Source: Candidatus Rokuibacteriota bacterium
GTDB lineage: Bacteria > Methylomirabilota > Methylomirabilia > Rokubacteriales > CSP1-6
Assembly (NCBI GenBank): GCA_003220435.1
Contig: QHSL01000078.1
Span: 1 to 64,000 of the forward strand
Length of the DNA stretch: 64,000 bases
Direction: 5' to 3'
Part shown: piece after piece, positions 16,749 to 24,868 of the stretch
How the letters are laid out: every line of letters begins with the position of its first letter
Numbering within the stretch: the first letter of the stretch is position 1
Notes under the pieces: generated by a model
What the model was told of the DNA's origin: nothing
Databases searched by the model: none
The model's input: only the letters and a program-made list of their open reading frames with translations
Position numbers and translations under genes: made by a program

Positions 16749-18432
16749 TCAGCCGCCGAAGCGCCGCCGGGTCGTGGCGAGCGTCTCGGCGATCGGCTCC
16801 GGCAGCCGCGGGCCGAAGTCCTTGTAGAACTCGCCCATCGGCCGTCACGTCGAGTCCGCTCGTGTCGAGCGCGCCGGGCGCCGGGACCCAGCCGATCGGC
16901 GTCTCCGCCGCGCGGCCCGTCCCGCGAATGCGCTCGACCATCCACTTGAGCACACGGACGTTGTCGCCGTAGCCCGGCCACAGGAAGCGGTTGGCGGCGT
17001 CGCGGCGGAACCAGTTGACGCGGAAGATGCGGGGCGGCTTGGCCAGGCGCGGCCCCATGGCCAGCCAGTGCGCGAAATAGTCGGCCATGTTGTAGCCGCA
17101 GAACGGGATCATGGCCATCGGATCACGGCGCACGACCCCGACCTTCCCGGTGATCGCCGCCGTCGTCTCCGTGCTCATGGCCGATCCGAGGAAGACGCCG
17201 TGCACCCAGTCGAACGCCTCGAAGACGAGCGGGACCACGGCCGAGCGGCGCGAGCCGAAGATGACGCCCGAGATCGGCACGCCCTGCGGTTCTTCCCAGT
17301 TCGGCGCGATCGACGGGCACTGCTCGGCCAGCACGGTGAAGCGCGAATTGGGGTGCGCGGCCGGCCCGTCGCCCGGCTTCCACGGCCGTCCTTGCCAGTC
17401 CGCGAGCCCGGCCGGAGCCGACGGCGTGAGCCCTTCCCACCACGGCTCGCCGTCCGGCGTGAGCGCCACGTTGGTGAAGATCGTGTTCGAGCGCACCATG
17501 GCGGTCGCGTTCGGGTTCGTCTTGGGGCTCGTGTTGGGCGCGACTCCGAAGAAGCCGCGCTCGGGGTTGACGGCGCGGAGCTGGCCGCCGGCGTCCACCC
17601 ACATCCACGCGATGTCGTCGCCGACGGTCCATATGCGCCAGCCCGGGAGGTGCGACACCGCCATCGCGAGGTTCGTCTTGCCCGAGGCGCTCGGCATCGC
17701 CGCCGCCAGATAGGTGACGCGCCCCTCCGGATCCTCGACGCCGATGATCAGCATGTGCTCGGCCAGCCAGCCCTCCTGGCGCGCCTGCGACGACGCGATG
17801 CGGAGCGCATGGCACTTCTTGCCGAGGAGGGCGTTGCCCCCGTACCCCGAGCCCACGCTCCAGATCAGCTTCTCCTCGGGGAAGTGGAGGATCAGACGGC
17901 GATCGGGCGAGAGGTCGCCGAGCGAGTGCAAGCCGGCGATGAAGTCGTCGTCGCGGCGCATGTGCTGGATCGCCACCTGTCCCACGCGCGTCATCAGGTG
18001 CATGCTCGCGACCACGTACGCGCTGTCGGTGACCATCAGCCCCACGCGGCTCATCGGCGAGCCGCACGGCCCCATGAGGTAGGGGATGACGTACATCGTG
18101 CGGTCCTTCATGCTGGAACGGAGAAGCGCGCCGGCCTTCGACTTCGCCTCGGTCGGCGCGATCCAGTTGTTGGTCGGCCCCGCGCCGTCCTTCTCGCGGC
18201 TGCAGATGAAGGTGAGCTGCTCCGTGCGGGCGACGTCCGACGGGTGGCTCCGGTGCAGGTAGCAGTTCGGGTAGCTCCGCGGATTGAGCGGCAGGAGCGT
18301 CCCGTCCCGCAGCATTGCCTCGATCAGCGCGTCGTACTCGGCCTTGGACCCATCACTCCAGACGACGCGAGAGGGCCGAGTCAGTCCGGCCGCCTCTTCC
18401 ACCCACTTCTCGGCCACGCCGGTCACACTCAT
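16749..18432 (-). pseudogene. pckG: PEP carboxykinase (GTP) with frameshifted C-terminus
   Basis: From the ATG at 18432 (GAAGGGG ribosome-binding site) about 527 residues match GTP-dependent PEP carboxykinase, which interconverts oxaloacetate and PEP. Visible are NNWIAPTEAKSKA, YVIPYLMGPCGSPMS, the P-loop PSASGKTNLAM (Ser where many homologues have the reactive Cys), DDIAWM and VFEAFDWVHGVFLGSAMSTE. Near 16845, after GLDVTAD, the frame stops making sense. The expected end (MGEFYKDFGPRLPEPIAETL to a stop at 16749) is found in another frame, with roughly 15-20 expected residues missing before it. A small deletion has thus joined the ends out of frame; without correction the frame runs on to 16648. 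The catalytic core is intact, so the product may still work. An assembly error is possible. Confidence 0.85.
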
Positions 18433-18515
18433 AGGGACCCCTTCGCGTCGGTCGGGATGGGTTGCTTCGTGTGTAAAATTGTCGCCCTGTCGCCGCGGGT
18501 GCGTCAAGAAGAACA

Positions 18516-18524
18516 TGCTAGCAT
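18516..18524 (+). promoter_or_regulatory. Extended -10-like element before cobS
   Basis: TGCTAGCAT ends 7 nt before the cobS GTG, the same motif and spacing as seen before the ZIP gene and aroQ. No -35 is visible. Confidence 0.4.
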
Positions 18525-18531
18525 TCGCGGC

Positions 18532-19275
18532 GTGACGGGCCTGTTCGTCGCCGCGCGCTATCTGACGATTGTGCCAATTCCCGGGCCCACTTCCACGCAC
18601 CCCGACGCCCTGGGCCGAGCTGCCGGTTGGTTTCCGGTAATTGGACTCGGCGTCGGGGTTTACCTGGTGATCGTCGAGAAGATTACCGGAGTCCTCTTCC
18701 CGTCGCTCCTGGCCGGGCTGCTCACCGTGACGGCCTGGAAGCTTGTGACCGGCGGCCTGCATCTCGACGGCCTCGCCGACTGTCTCGACGGCCTCGGCGG
18801 ACGCGACGCCGAGCACCGGCTCGCGATCATGCGCGACAGCCGCATCGGCGCGTTCGGCGCGATCGGTCTCATCCTCTTTCTGCTCCTCGAGATCGGCGCG
18901 GTCGTCGAGCTGCCGCCGAGCGTGCGCGCGCGCGCGCTGCTCGTCGTGCCGGTCGTCGCGCGCGCGACGCCCCCGCTGCTCGCGCTGCTGTTTCCCGCGG
19001 CGAAGTCCGAGGGATTTGGCGCGGCGTTCCGCGCGAGCGTCAGCGGGCGCGCGGCGCCGATCGCGCTGGCCCTCGCGCTGCTGGTGGCGGCGATGGCGCT
19101 TCGCTCGCTCGGCGTCCTGGTGGTTGCGGTCTCCCTCCTGAGCGCGGTGGCCGTCGCGCGGTTCGTGGCGACACGCGTCGCCGGCATCACCGGCGACGTC
19201 CTGGGCGCGGCGATCGAGGTCACGGAGCTGGCCGGTCTCCTGACGGTGTCGGCGTGGTCGCGGCTGGTAGCCTGA
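18532..19275 (+). CDS. cobS: Adenosylcobinamide-GDP ribazoletransferase
   Basis: 247 residues with six to seven predicted membrane helices. CobS joins adenosylcobinamide-GDP with alpha-ribazole (or its phosphate) to form adenosylcobalamin (phosphate) at the inner membrane. The family motif GGLHLDGLADCLDGLGG with its metal-binding Asp residues and the following IMRDSRIGAFGAIGL are intact. The GTG at 18532 is used because it starts the first conserved segment (FVAARYLTIVPIPGP). It lies 8 kb from the other B12 genes and has no riboswitch of its own. Confidence 0.93.
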   Translation: MTGLFVAARYLTIVPIPGPTSTHPDALGRAAGWFPVIGLGVGVYLVIVEKITGVLFPSLLAGLLTVTAWKLVTGGLHLDGLADCLDGLGGRDAEHRLAIMRDSRIGAFGAIGLILFLLLEIGAVVELPPSVRARALLVVPVVARATPPLLALLFPAAKSEGFGAAFRASVSGRAAPIALALALLVAAMALRSLGVLVVAVSLLSAVAVARFVATRVAGITGDVLGAAIEVTELAGLLTVSAWSRLVA

Positions 19276-19868
19276 TCTACCTCTTCCGTCACGGCGAAGT
19301 CGTCCTCGCCGAGACGGGCCGGTTCATCGGCCACCTCGACGTGCCGCTCTCGGCGCGGGGCGAGCGCCAGAGCGCTGCGCAGGCGGCCCGGCTCTCCACG
19401 GTCAAGGTGGCCGCGGTGTTCGCGAGCGATCTGGGGCGCGCGCGGCGGACGGGCGAAATCATCGGCGCGCCCCACGGGCTGGCGCCCACCGTGGTGCCGG
19501 CGCTCCGTGAGATGGCGATGGGGCGCTGGGAGGGTCTCACCGCCGCCGAGATCAAGCAGCGGGAGCCCGAGCGGTTCGCCGACTGGATGTCGAGCATCGG
19601 CGAATTCCCGTTCCCGGACGGCGAGAGCATTCCGGACCTCGAGGCCCGTGCCTGGCCCGCGTTCGAATCGATCGCGACCGCGCACGTGGGCCGGGCGATC
19701 GCCGTCGTCGCGCACGGCGGAACGAACCGGACGCTCATCTGTCGCGCGCTCGGCCTCCCGCGCAGTCGGCTGCTGGCGCTGGGTCAGGGCTACGGTGCGC
19801 TGACGGTTCTCGAGCGCGTCGACGAGGCGTGGCACCTGCGACACCTTAACGAACTGCCGATGCTATAA
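19254..19868 (+). CDS. cobC: Histidine phosphatase, probable alpha-ribazole phosphatase CobC
   Basis: 204 residues of the phosphoglycerate-mutase-like superfamily with the phospho-histidine motif YLFRHGEVVLAETGRFIGH, the second Arg/Glu site (LREMAMGRWEG) and the late catalytic His (VVAHGGTNRTLI). It overlaps the 3' end of cobS by 22 nt; that coupling supports dephosphorylation of alpha-ribazole 5'-phosphate or cobalamin phosphate rather than a glycolytic role. Sequence alone does not fix the substrate. The start is a GTG at 19254. Confidence 0.8.
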   Translation: MVAAGSLIYLFRHGEVVLAETGRFIGHLDVPLSARGERQSAAQAARLSTVKVAAVFASDLGRARRTGEIIGAPHGLAPTVVPALREMAMGRWEGLTAAEIKQREPERFADWMSSIGEFPFPDGESIPDLEARAWPAFESIATAHVGRAIAVVAHGGTNRTLICRALGLPRSRLLALGQGYGALTVLERVDEAWHLRHLNELPML

Positions 19869-19872
19869 GGGA

Positions 19873-20382
19873 GTGCGAAAGGACAGCCATGAACCTGCCC
19901 GCGAGAGGTCGTTCGCCGTCCCCGGCACTGGCCTCGTGCTCAACAACATCCTCAAGTGGATGGATCGCGACCCGGCCTCGCCCAACGTCGTGCGGCCCGG
20001 GCGGAAGGCGGGGACGATGATGTCGCCCACCCAGGTCTTCCTGGACGGCGCCTTCAGCGTGTCGATCGGCACCCCCGGATCGTACGGCATCCTCCAGACC
20101 ACCCCCCAGATGCTCCTCAACCTGCTCGAATTCGGCATGAACATCCAGGAAGCGATCGAGGCGCCGCGCGTGCGCGTCTATCGCGACCGGAAGATCGACG
20201 CGGAGTCCCGGATTACGGCCGACACGCGGTCGGGTCTGGCCGAGCGCGGCCATGACGTCAACCTACTCGCCGACTGGTCGTGGGTCGTGGGAGGAGGCCA
20301 GGGGATCGTGCGCGATCCCGAATCCGGGGTGCTCATGGCCGGCGCAGACCCCAGGCGCGACGGCTACGCCCTGGCGATCTAG
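19873..20382 (+). pseudogene. C-terminal remnant of gamma-glutamyltranspeptidase
   Basis: About 155 residues match only the end of the small subunit of gamma-glutamyltranspeptidase: VPGTGLVLNNILKWMD, GRKAGTMMSPTQVF, GTPGSYGILQTTPQMLLN and the terminal ADPRRDGYALAI. The large subunit and the nucleophilic Thr that starts the small subunit are absent, so it cannot be active. A short ATG-led segment (ATGAACCTGCCC at 19889) sits in a different frame upstream, as if the original start had been joined to the 3' end by a large internal deletion. Confidence 0.8.
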
Positions 20383-20447
20383 CCTGGACCCTGGTGAGAA
20401 AGTCCCGGGCACCGGGCGATTTTGGACCAGGAGGATAGACCACCACC

Positions 20448-20474
20448 TAGCCATCACGGTGATATTGCTAAGGT
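20448..20474. promoter_or_regulatory. Palindrome and -10-like element upstream of the DUF2059-like gene
   Basis: ATCAC-G-GTGAT (20453-20463) is a perfect dyad, flanked by TAGC and GCTA. A TGCTAAGGT (20466-20474) follows, resembling the extended -10 elements elsewhere in the window. The gene start is 70 nt downstream. This could be an operator overlapping a promoter; the rest of 20383-20543 shows nothing else. Confidence 0.3.
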
Positions 20475-20543
20475 TTAGCTAGGCACCGATCCTGCACCAA
20501 GCCCTTGTAGGCGCGCATGGCGCGCACAAGGGGTGCGAAAGTG

Positions 20544-21428
20544 ATGGCTCGGGAATGGACGATCCTCGCGGCGCTCGGCACAGTGCTCGTCTTCAGCGGA
20601 ACACCCGCGACCGCATCCGTCGCGAACGGATCAGACTCCGGAGCCATGACGGCCTCCGGGCCACTGTCCGTCGCCGAGCGCAATGGTCTGGACGAGCTGC
20701 TCGAGCGCTCCGGTCTTCGCGTTCAGCTGGAGAGCCTGTCGGCCGGTGTCCGGATCCAGTTCCTGCGGGGTCAGGGCCGGATCAGCAGCCAGGACCGGGC
20801 CACGATCGACCGCATCGCGTCCACAAACTTCGACGCTGACGCGATCTACTCGCGGATCAAGGTCGAGTTCGAGCGCAACCTCGACGCTGGAAAGCTCGCC
20901 GACGCGCTTGCGTGGTACCGCTCGCCGCTCGGCAAGCGCATCACCGGGCTCGAGCTGATGGCGCTGGCGTTCGAGAACGGCTGGGACAGCGCCGTGAGTA
21001 TCGAGCGGAAGCAGGCCTCGCAGCACCGCATCGCGCTCGTCGAGCGCCTGGACGCCAGCGGCGGCGCGTCGGAAACGACCGTGGACGTGACCCTCTTCAT
21101 CGTTCGCAGCCTGACCCGCGCGTTCCAGCCCGTGCTGCCGGCGGCCGCCCGGGTCAGCAACGTCCAGCTCGATGACCAGATCGCGCGGGCCCGCAGTCGC
21201 ACGCTGGAGCAGATCCGGGGCACGTGTCTCGTGAGCATGCTCCTCGCCTACCGTAGCCTCACGAACCAGGAGCTGAGCGAGTACGTGCAGTTCGTGGAGT
21301 CCGAGGCGGGCCAGTGGTACATGAGCCTGATGAACAGCGCGCTGCTCGCCGCGGTCGACGTCGCCGCCACGGCCACCGCCCGGGAACTCGCGACCGCCGT
21401 TCCTCAGGTCGTGGGCGACCACCGCTGA
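20544..21428 (+). CDS. Exported protein with DUF2059-like domain
   Basis: 294 residues from the ATG at 20544 (AAGGGG 10 nt upstream; an ATG at 20517 is possible). A signal peptide (AREWTILAALGTVLVFSG to ATAS) leads to a helical protein. It has two segments with the DUF2059 pattern of a fully helical periplasmic protein: ALAWYRSPLGKRITGLE in the first half and LSEYVQFVESEAGQWYMSLM near the end, both variants of the 'Y..P.G+' theme. Function is unknown. The neighbouring genes give no clue. Confidence 0.65.
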   Translation: MAREWTILAALGTVLVFSGTPATASVANGSDSGAMTASGPLSVAERNGLDELLERSGLRVQLESLSAGVRIQFLRGQGRISSQDRATIDRIASTNFDADAIYSRIKVEFERNLDAGKLADALAWYRSPLGKRITGLELMALAFENGWDSAVSIERKQASQHRIALVERLDASGGASETTVDVTLFIVRSLTRAFQPVLPAAARVSNVQLDDQIARARSRTLEQIRGTCLVSMLLAYRSLTNQELSEYVQFVESEAGQWYMSLMNSALLAAVDVAATATARELATAVPQVVGDHR

Positions 21429-21435
21429 GCGGCGG

Positions 21436-22107
21436 TCAGGGCTTCCGGAAGAGGATCGCTCCGAAGAAGGATTGAGCGGACGACAGCGTGTCGTCCGAGT
21501 CGATCGCCACCGAGACGACGCCCGGGTTATCGGGCTGCTCGCCGTAGATCTTCACGTAGTCCTCGACCACGTTGCGCCGCTCGGTGAACCACTTGCCGAG
21601 CTCGGTCGTCCCCGAGCGCACCACGACGTAGTGGACCATCCCGGTCTTCTGGCTCGGCACGAAGCTGCCGGTCGGCGCGGTCGTGTCCCAGATGTAACCG
21701 ATGATTCGCGACCGGACCGCCTGCGGGAACCGCGGCCAGGTCACATAGATCTGAGCCGCCTCGTCGTCGGTGTTCTTCTTCCGGCAGTCGCCGCCCTTCG
21801 GGAGCTCGACGACCCTCCAGCTCCATTCGAGGATCGGCGTCTGCTTGAGGTCGACCTTGCCCTTGATGTCCTTGCTGATCGTCGAGCTGTCGATCTTGCT
21901 CTTGAGGTGGAGCACGCGGTGGCCGTCGTTCTCGACGACGGTCATGTTGTATTGCGGCAAGCCCCACGTCTGCCCGCCCTGCCAGCTGTTGGGGACGCCG
22001 GTGACCCCGATCTGCTGACTCTTCCAGTCTTCGACGACGACGACGTCGGCCGCCCAGGCGGCAACGGCGGACGCCAGCAGCAGCACGAGCGCGACGAACC
22101 GTGCCAT
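21436..22107 (-). CDS. DUF3047 family exported protein
   Basis: 223 residues with a signal peptide (ARFVALVLLLASAVAAWA) and a beta-rich domain with conserved LEWSWRVVELPKGGDCRKKN, AAQIYVTWPR and IGYIWDTTAPTGSF, the hallmarks of DUF3047 proteins. They are predicted periplasmic carbohydrate-binding-like folds of unknown role. It converges with the preceding gene and is divergent from the S4-domain gene, with 37 nt between the starts. Confidence 0.8.
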   Translation of the reverse strand: MARFVALVLLLASAVAAWAADVVVVEDWKSQQIGVTGVPNSWQGGQTWGLPQYNMTVVENDGHRVLHLKSKIDSSTISKDIKGKVDLKQTPILEWSWRVVELPKGGDCRKKNTDDEAAQIYVTWPRFPQAVRSRIIGYIWDTTAPTGSFVPSQKTGMVHYVVVRSGTTELGKWFTERRNVVEDYVKIYGEQPDNPGVVSVAIDSDDTLSSAQSFFGAILFRKP

Positions 22108-22144
22108 TGTCCGAGGCTCCTCGAGCCTATGATACCGTCTCCTC

Positions 22145-22522
22145 GTGCGTAGCCAGTCTGATTCGATTCGCGTCGACAAGTGGCTGTGGGCGGCACGCGT
22201 CTTCAAGACCCGCAGCCTCGCCGCGTCGGCGTGCGACGGCGGCAAGGTGGACGTCAACGATCAGGCGGCGAAGCCGGCGAAAAGCCTGCACGCCCGCGAC
22301 GTCGTGAAGGTGACCCTGGCGCAGGGGCGACGCCGGATCCTGAAGGTCGCGACGCTCGACGATCGGCGCGGCTCCGCGACAGCCGCCAGGACGTTGTACG
22401 AAGACCTGACGCCGCCCGAGCCGCCGCGCCTTCGCCAGGCGCCGCCGCCGTGGCGACCCCCCGGCTCCGGCCGCCCGACCAAGCGCGAGCGCCGCGAGCT
22501 CAGCAGACTGAGAGGACGATAG
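22145..22522 (+). CDS. S4-domain RNA-binding protein, Hsp15-like
   Basis: 125 residues. An S4 domain occupies the first ~65 (IRVDKWLWAARVFKTRSLA, KVDVNDQAAKPAKSLHARD), followed by a basic Pro/Arg-rich tail (KRERRELSRLRGR), as in HslR/Hsp15, which binds free 50S subunits carrying nascent chains. It starts at a GTG 11 nt after TATGAT, again a -10-like box very near the start codon. Confidence 0.88.
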   Translation: MRSQSDSIRVDKWLWAARVFKTRSLAASACDGGKVDVNDQAAKPAKSLHARDVVKVTLAQGRRRILKVATLDDRRGSATAARTLYEDLTPPEPPRLRQAPPPWRPPGSGRPTKRERRELSRLRGR

Positions 22523-22581
22523 GCGAAGTAGGGCGAACCCAGCGGCGAGAGCTATAGTCAACCCGAGCGCCGGAGCGTGCG

Positions 22582-23364
22582 ATGGAACAGTATGACTGGA
22601 ATGCGATCGTCGACGGCCTCAACCGCTACATCCGTCTTCGCTCGATCCCTATCGGCATGAAGCTCTTCGAGACGGTCGAGGCGATGGAAGCGATCCCGAA
22701 GATCCGACGCCCGAAATTGCGGCACACCACCGATCAGATCGTCGCTCAGGCGCGCCAGCTCGGCTGGACGGTCGGGATCACGATGGCGGACCTCATCGGC
22801 GCCCAATGCGGCGCGGTCATCGGGCTCCATCCTCAAGATAGCGAGTGGCTCTCCGGGCATCGGATGGCGGGCGTCTGGTTCAAGACCAAAGAGGATGCGA
22901 GCCTGCACCAGCACGCCATGGACTGTGTCCCGCACGGCCACTACCGGGCCATGGCCGTCTCACCGCTGACCTCGGGGCGGCTGGACCCGCCCGACATTTG
23001 TCTCATCTACGGGACGCCCGGGCAGATGATCTTCTTCATCAATGGCCTCCAGTGGACCGGATACCGGAAGCTCAGCTTTACGTCAGTCGGTGAGTCGGCG
23101 TGCGCCGACTCATGGGGCAAGGCTCTCAAGACCGGGGAGCCCGCTCTGACGATCCCGTGCTACGCGGAGCGGCGGTACGGCGGCGTGGCCGACGACGAGC
23201 TACTGATGGCGATCCCGCCGCGCTTCTTGCCCAAGGTGATCGAGGGGTTGGCGGCGCTCGACAAGAACGGGCTGCGATACCCGGTGCCGCCCTACGGCAT
23301 CCAGTCGGACGCGGGGGCCGGGCTGGCGGTCAGCTACGCTTCCGAGGAAGCGAGGCCACGATGA
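22582..23364 (+). CDS. DUF169 family protein
   Basis: 260 residues of the DUF169 family (YIRLRSIPIGMKLFETVEAM at the start, CADSWGKALKTGEPALTIPC and GVADDELLMAIPPRFLPKVI near the end). Four cysteines are spread through the protein. Family members are often annotated as uncharacterised and appear near redox or C1 genes, but no reaction is established. It has GGAGCG 7 nt upstream of the ATG and overlaps the next gene by ATGA, so both are probably co-expressed. Confidence 0.82.
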   Translation: MEQYDWNAIVDGLNRYIRLRSIPIGMKLFETVEAMEAIPKIRRPKLRHTTDQIVAQARQLGWTVGITMADLIGAQCGAVIGLHPQDSEWLSGHRMAGVWFKTKEDASLHQHAMDCVPHGHYRAMAVSPLTSGRLDPPDICLIYGTPGQMIFFINGLQWTGYRKLSFTSVGESACADSWGKALKTGEPALTIPCYAERRYGGVADDELLMAIPPRFLPKVIEGLAALDKNGLRYPVPPYGIQSDAGAGLAVSYASEEARPR

Positions 23365-23819
23365 AGCTCATCGGCGAGGTCTTCGACGGGTTTCGGACCG
23401 CCCGCGAGGAGAAGATCAAGCACCTCGAGCGGGTACCCATCTTCGAGGGATGCAGCACCCGGCAGTTGCGCGCGGTCGCCGATATCTCGAAAGTCGTGGA
23501 GGTTCCGGAGCGCACCGTGCTCACCCGGCAAGGCGAGCCGGGAGAAGAGTTCTTCATCATCGTCGACGGAACGGCGCTGGTGACGCTGTCGATGCACAAG
23601 AAGCACCGGCTTCGCCCCGGCGAGTTCTTCGGCGAGATGAGCCTGCTCGACGGCGAGCCGCGCTCGGCCACTGTCAAGGCCGAGACCGACCTGCGCGTGC
23701 TGGTGATCAATCGCGCCCACTTCTGGGAGCTCATCCGCGCTGTCCCAGAGTTGACGCAGCAGATGCTCATCGGCCTCTCCCGCCGCATCCGCGACCTCGA
23801 AAACGCCATGAACGCGTAA
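23361..23819 (+). CDS. Cyclic-nucleotide-binding-domain protein
   Basis: 152 residues, essentially one CAP-type cyclic nucleotide-binding domain: IFEGCSTRQLRAVADIS, GEPGEEFFIIVDGTALV, and the phosphate-binding cassette FFGEMSLLDGEPRSATVKAE with Glu and Arg in place. There is no DNA-binding HTH after it, so it is likely a stand-alone sensor domain. The ATGA overlap with the DUF169 gene suggests it modulates that protein. Confidence 0.85.
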   Translation: MKLIGEVFDGFRTAREEKIKHLERVPIFEGCSTRQLRAVADISKVVEVPERTVLTRQGEPGEEFFIIVDGTALVTLSMHKKHRLRPGEFFGEMSLLDGEPRSATVKAETDLRVLVINRAHFWELIRAVPELTQQMLIGLSRRIRDLENAMNA

Positions 23820-23838
23820 TCCCGAGCCCGGCACCGGC

Positions 23839-23958
23839 GAGCGCGGGGGGTATGGGGGGCCCGTCGAGGCCCCGCGGCGAGGAAGGGAGATCGAGCAGCG
23901 CCGCGGCGGGGCCGGGGCGCTGTGAGCGCGGGGGGTATGGGGGGCCCGTCGAGGCCCC
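23839..23958. repeat. Two copies of a 35-nt GC-rich direct repeat
   Basis: The 35 nt at 23839-23873 recur exactly at 23924-23958, 85 nt apart. Each copy contains GGGGGGTATGGGGGGCCC. In the second copy ATGGGGGGCC pairs with GGCCCCCCAT across a 6-nt loop (23937-23962). They fill the space between two convergent genes and could act as bidirectional terminators or be REP-like elements. Confidence 0.8.
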
Positions 23959-23970
23959 CCATGTGATCAG

Positions 23971-24804
23971 TCAGAACGTCAACTTGTCGCCGGGGCTGAT
24001 CGGGAAGAGCTGCGTGGTCGTCTGGCCAAGAGCAGCCTGGTACTCCTGCGGTGTGCCGCGAAGCACCGGGAACGTCCCGTAGTGGAAGGGGATCGCGAAC
24101 TTCGGCTTGAGCATCTCCTTCGTCGCGTAGGCCGCGTCCCGTGGATCCATCACGAAGTGACCGCCGATCGGGATCATGACCAGATCGGGCTTGTAGTACT
24201 CGCCGATCAGGCGCATGTCCCCGAAAAGCCCCGTGTCCCCCATGTGATAGATCTTGAATCCGTTCTCGACCTCGACGATGAAGCCGCAGGGCTCGCCGCC
24301 GGGATACGTCGTGCTTTTCTTCGTCGCGGGGTCGGTGACGGTCACTTCGGACGAGTGCTCCGCACGTACCTGCGTGATCGTGATCTGCGGTCCAGCGGGA
24401 TTCACGCGGCCGCCCTTGCCGAAGCGTACCGCCTTCTCCGGGGTCACCCAGCCGAGGTCGACCATCGTCGCGATGAGGCCGGCTGGACCGAGCACCGTCG
24501 CGCCCGAGCGCCTCGCCAGCTCTGACACGTCACCGGTGTGGTCGCCGTGACCGTGGGTCACGAGGATCACGTCGACCTTGCCGAGCGCGTCGAGGTTCTT
24601 GTACTGCTGCGGGGTCTTCGGGTTGTTGGTGAGGAACGGATCGATCACGATCACCTTGCCGGTGAGCGTCGTGATCTTCGTCGCAGCCTGGCCGAGCCAG
24701 TGCACCTCGGTCTTGGCCGTCTGCGCCCAAGCCCGATCGGTGGCGAGGCTGACGCTGAGGGCCCCGGCGGTGAGCTTCAAGAAATCGCGGCGGACCATCT
24801 CCAT
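23971..24804 (-). CDS. Tat-exported metallo-beta-lactamase-fold hydrolase (UPF0173-like)
   Basis: 277 residues. The N-terminus carries a twin-arginine signal (MVRRDFLKLTAGALSVSLA to AWA). The mature part has the metallo-beta-lactamase metal site THGHGDHTGD, the later HMGDTGLFGDM and the C-terminal PFHYGTFPVL, as in UPF0173 metal-dependent hydrolases. The substrate is unknown; export through Tat points to a folded, metal-loaded periplasmic enzyme. Confidence 0.88.
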   Translation of the reverse strand: MEMVRRDFLKLTAGALSVSLATDRAWAQTAKTEVHWLGQAATKITTLTGKVIVIDPFLTNNPKTPQQYKNLDALGKVDVILVTHGHGDHTGDVSELARRSGATVLGPAGLIATMVDLGWVTPEKAVRFGKGGRVNPAGPQITITQVRAEHSSEVTVTDPATKKSTTYPGGEPCGFIVEVENGFKIYHMGDTGLFGDMRLIGEYYKPDLVMIPIGGHFVMDPRDAAYATKEMLKPKFAIPFHYGTFPVLRGTPQEYQAALGQTTTQLFPISPGDKLTF

Positions 24805-24868
24805 GGCTCCCTCCCGGCGGTGAGGATGATGCGAGACCTTACCATCCAGGCGGGAAGCGCGCGAGCCC

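Noticed and set aside
19889-19990. Alternative short gene from the ATG at 19889
   Set aside because: It yields a Pro/Ser/Thr-rich sequence antagonistic to the clear gamma-glutamyltranspeptidase frame and is better explained as the leftover original start.
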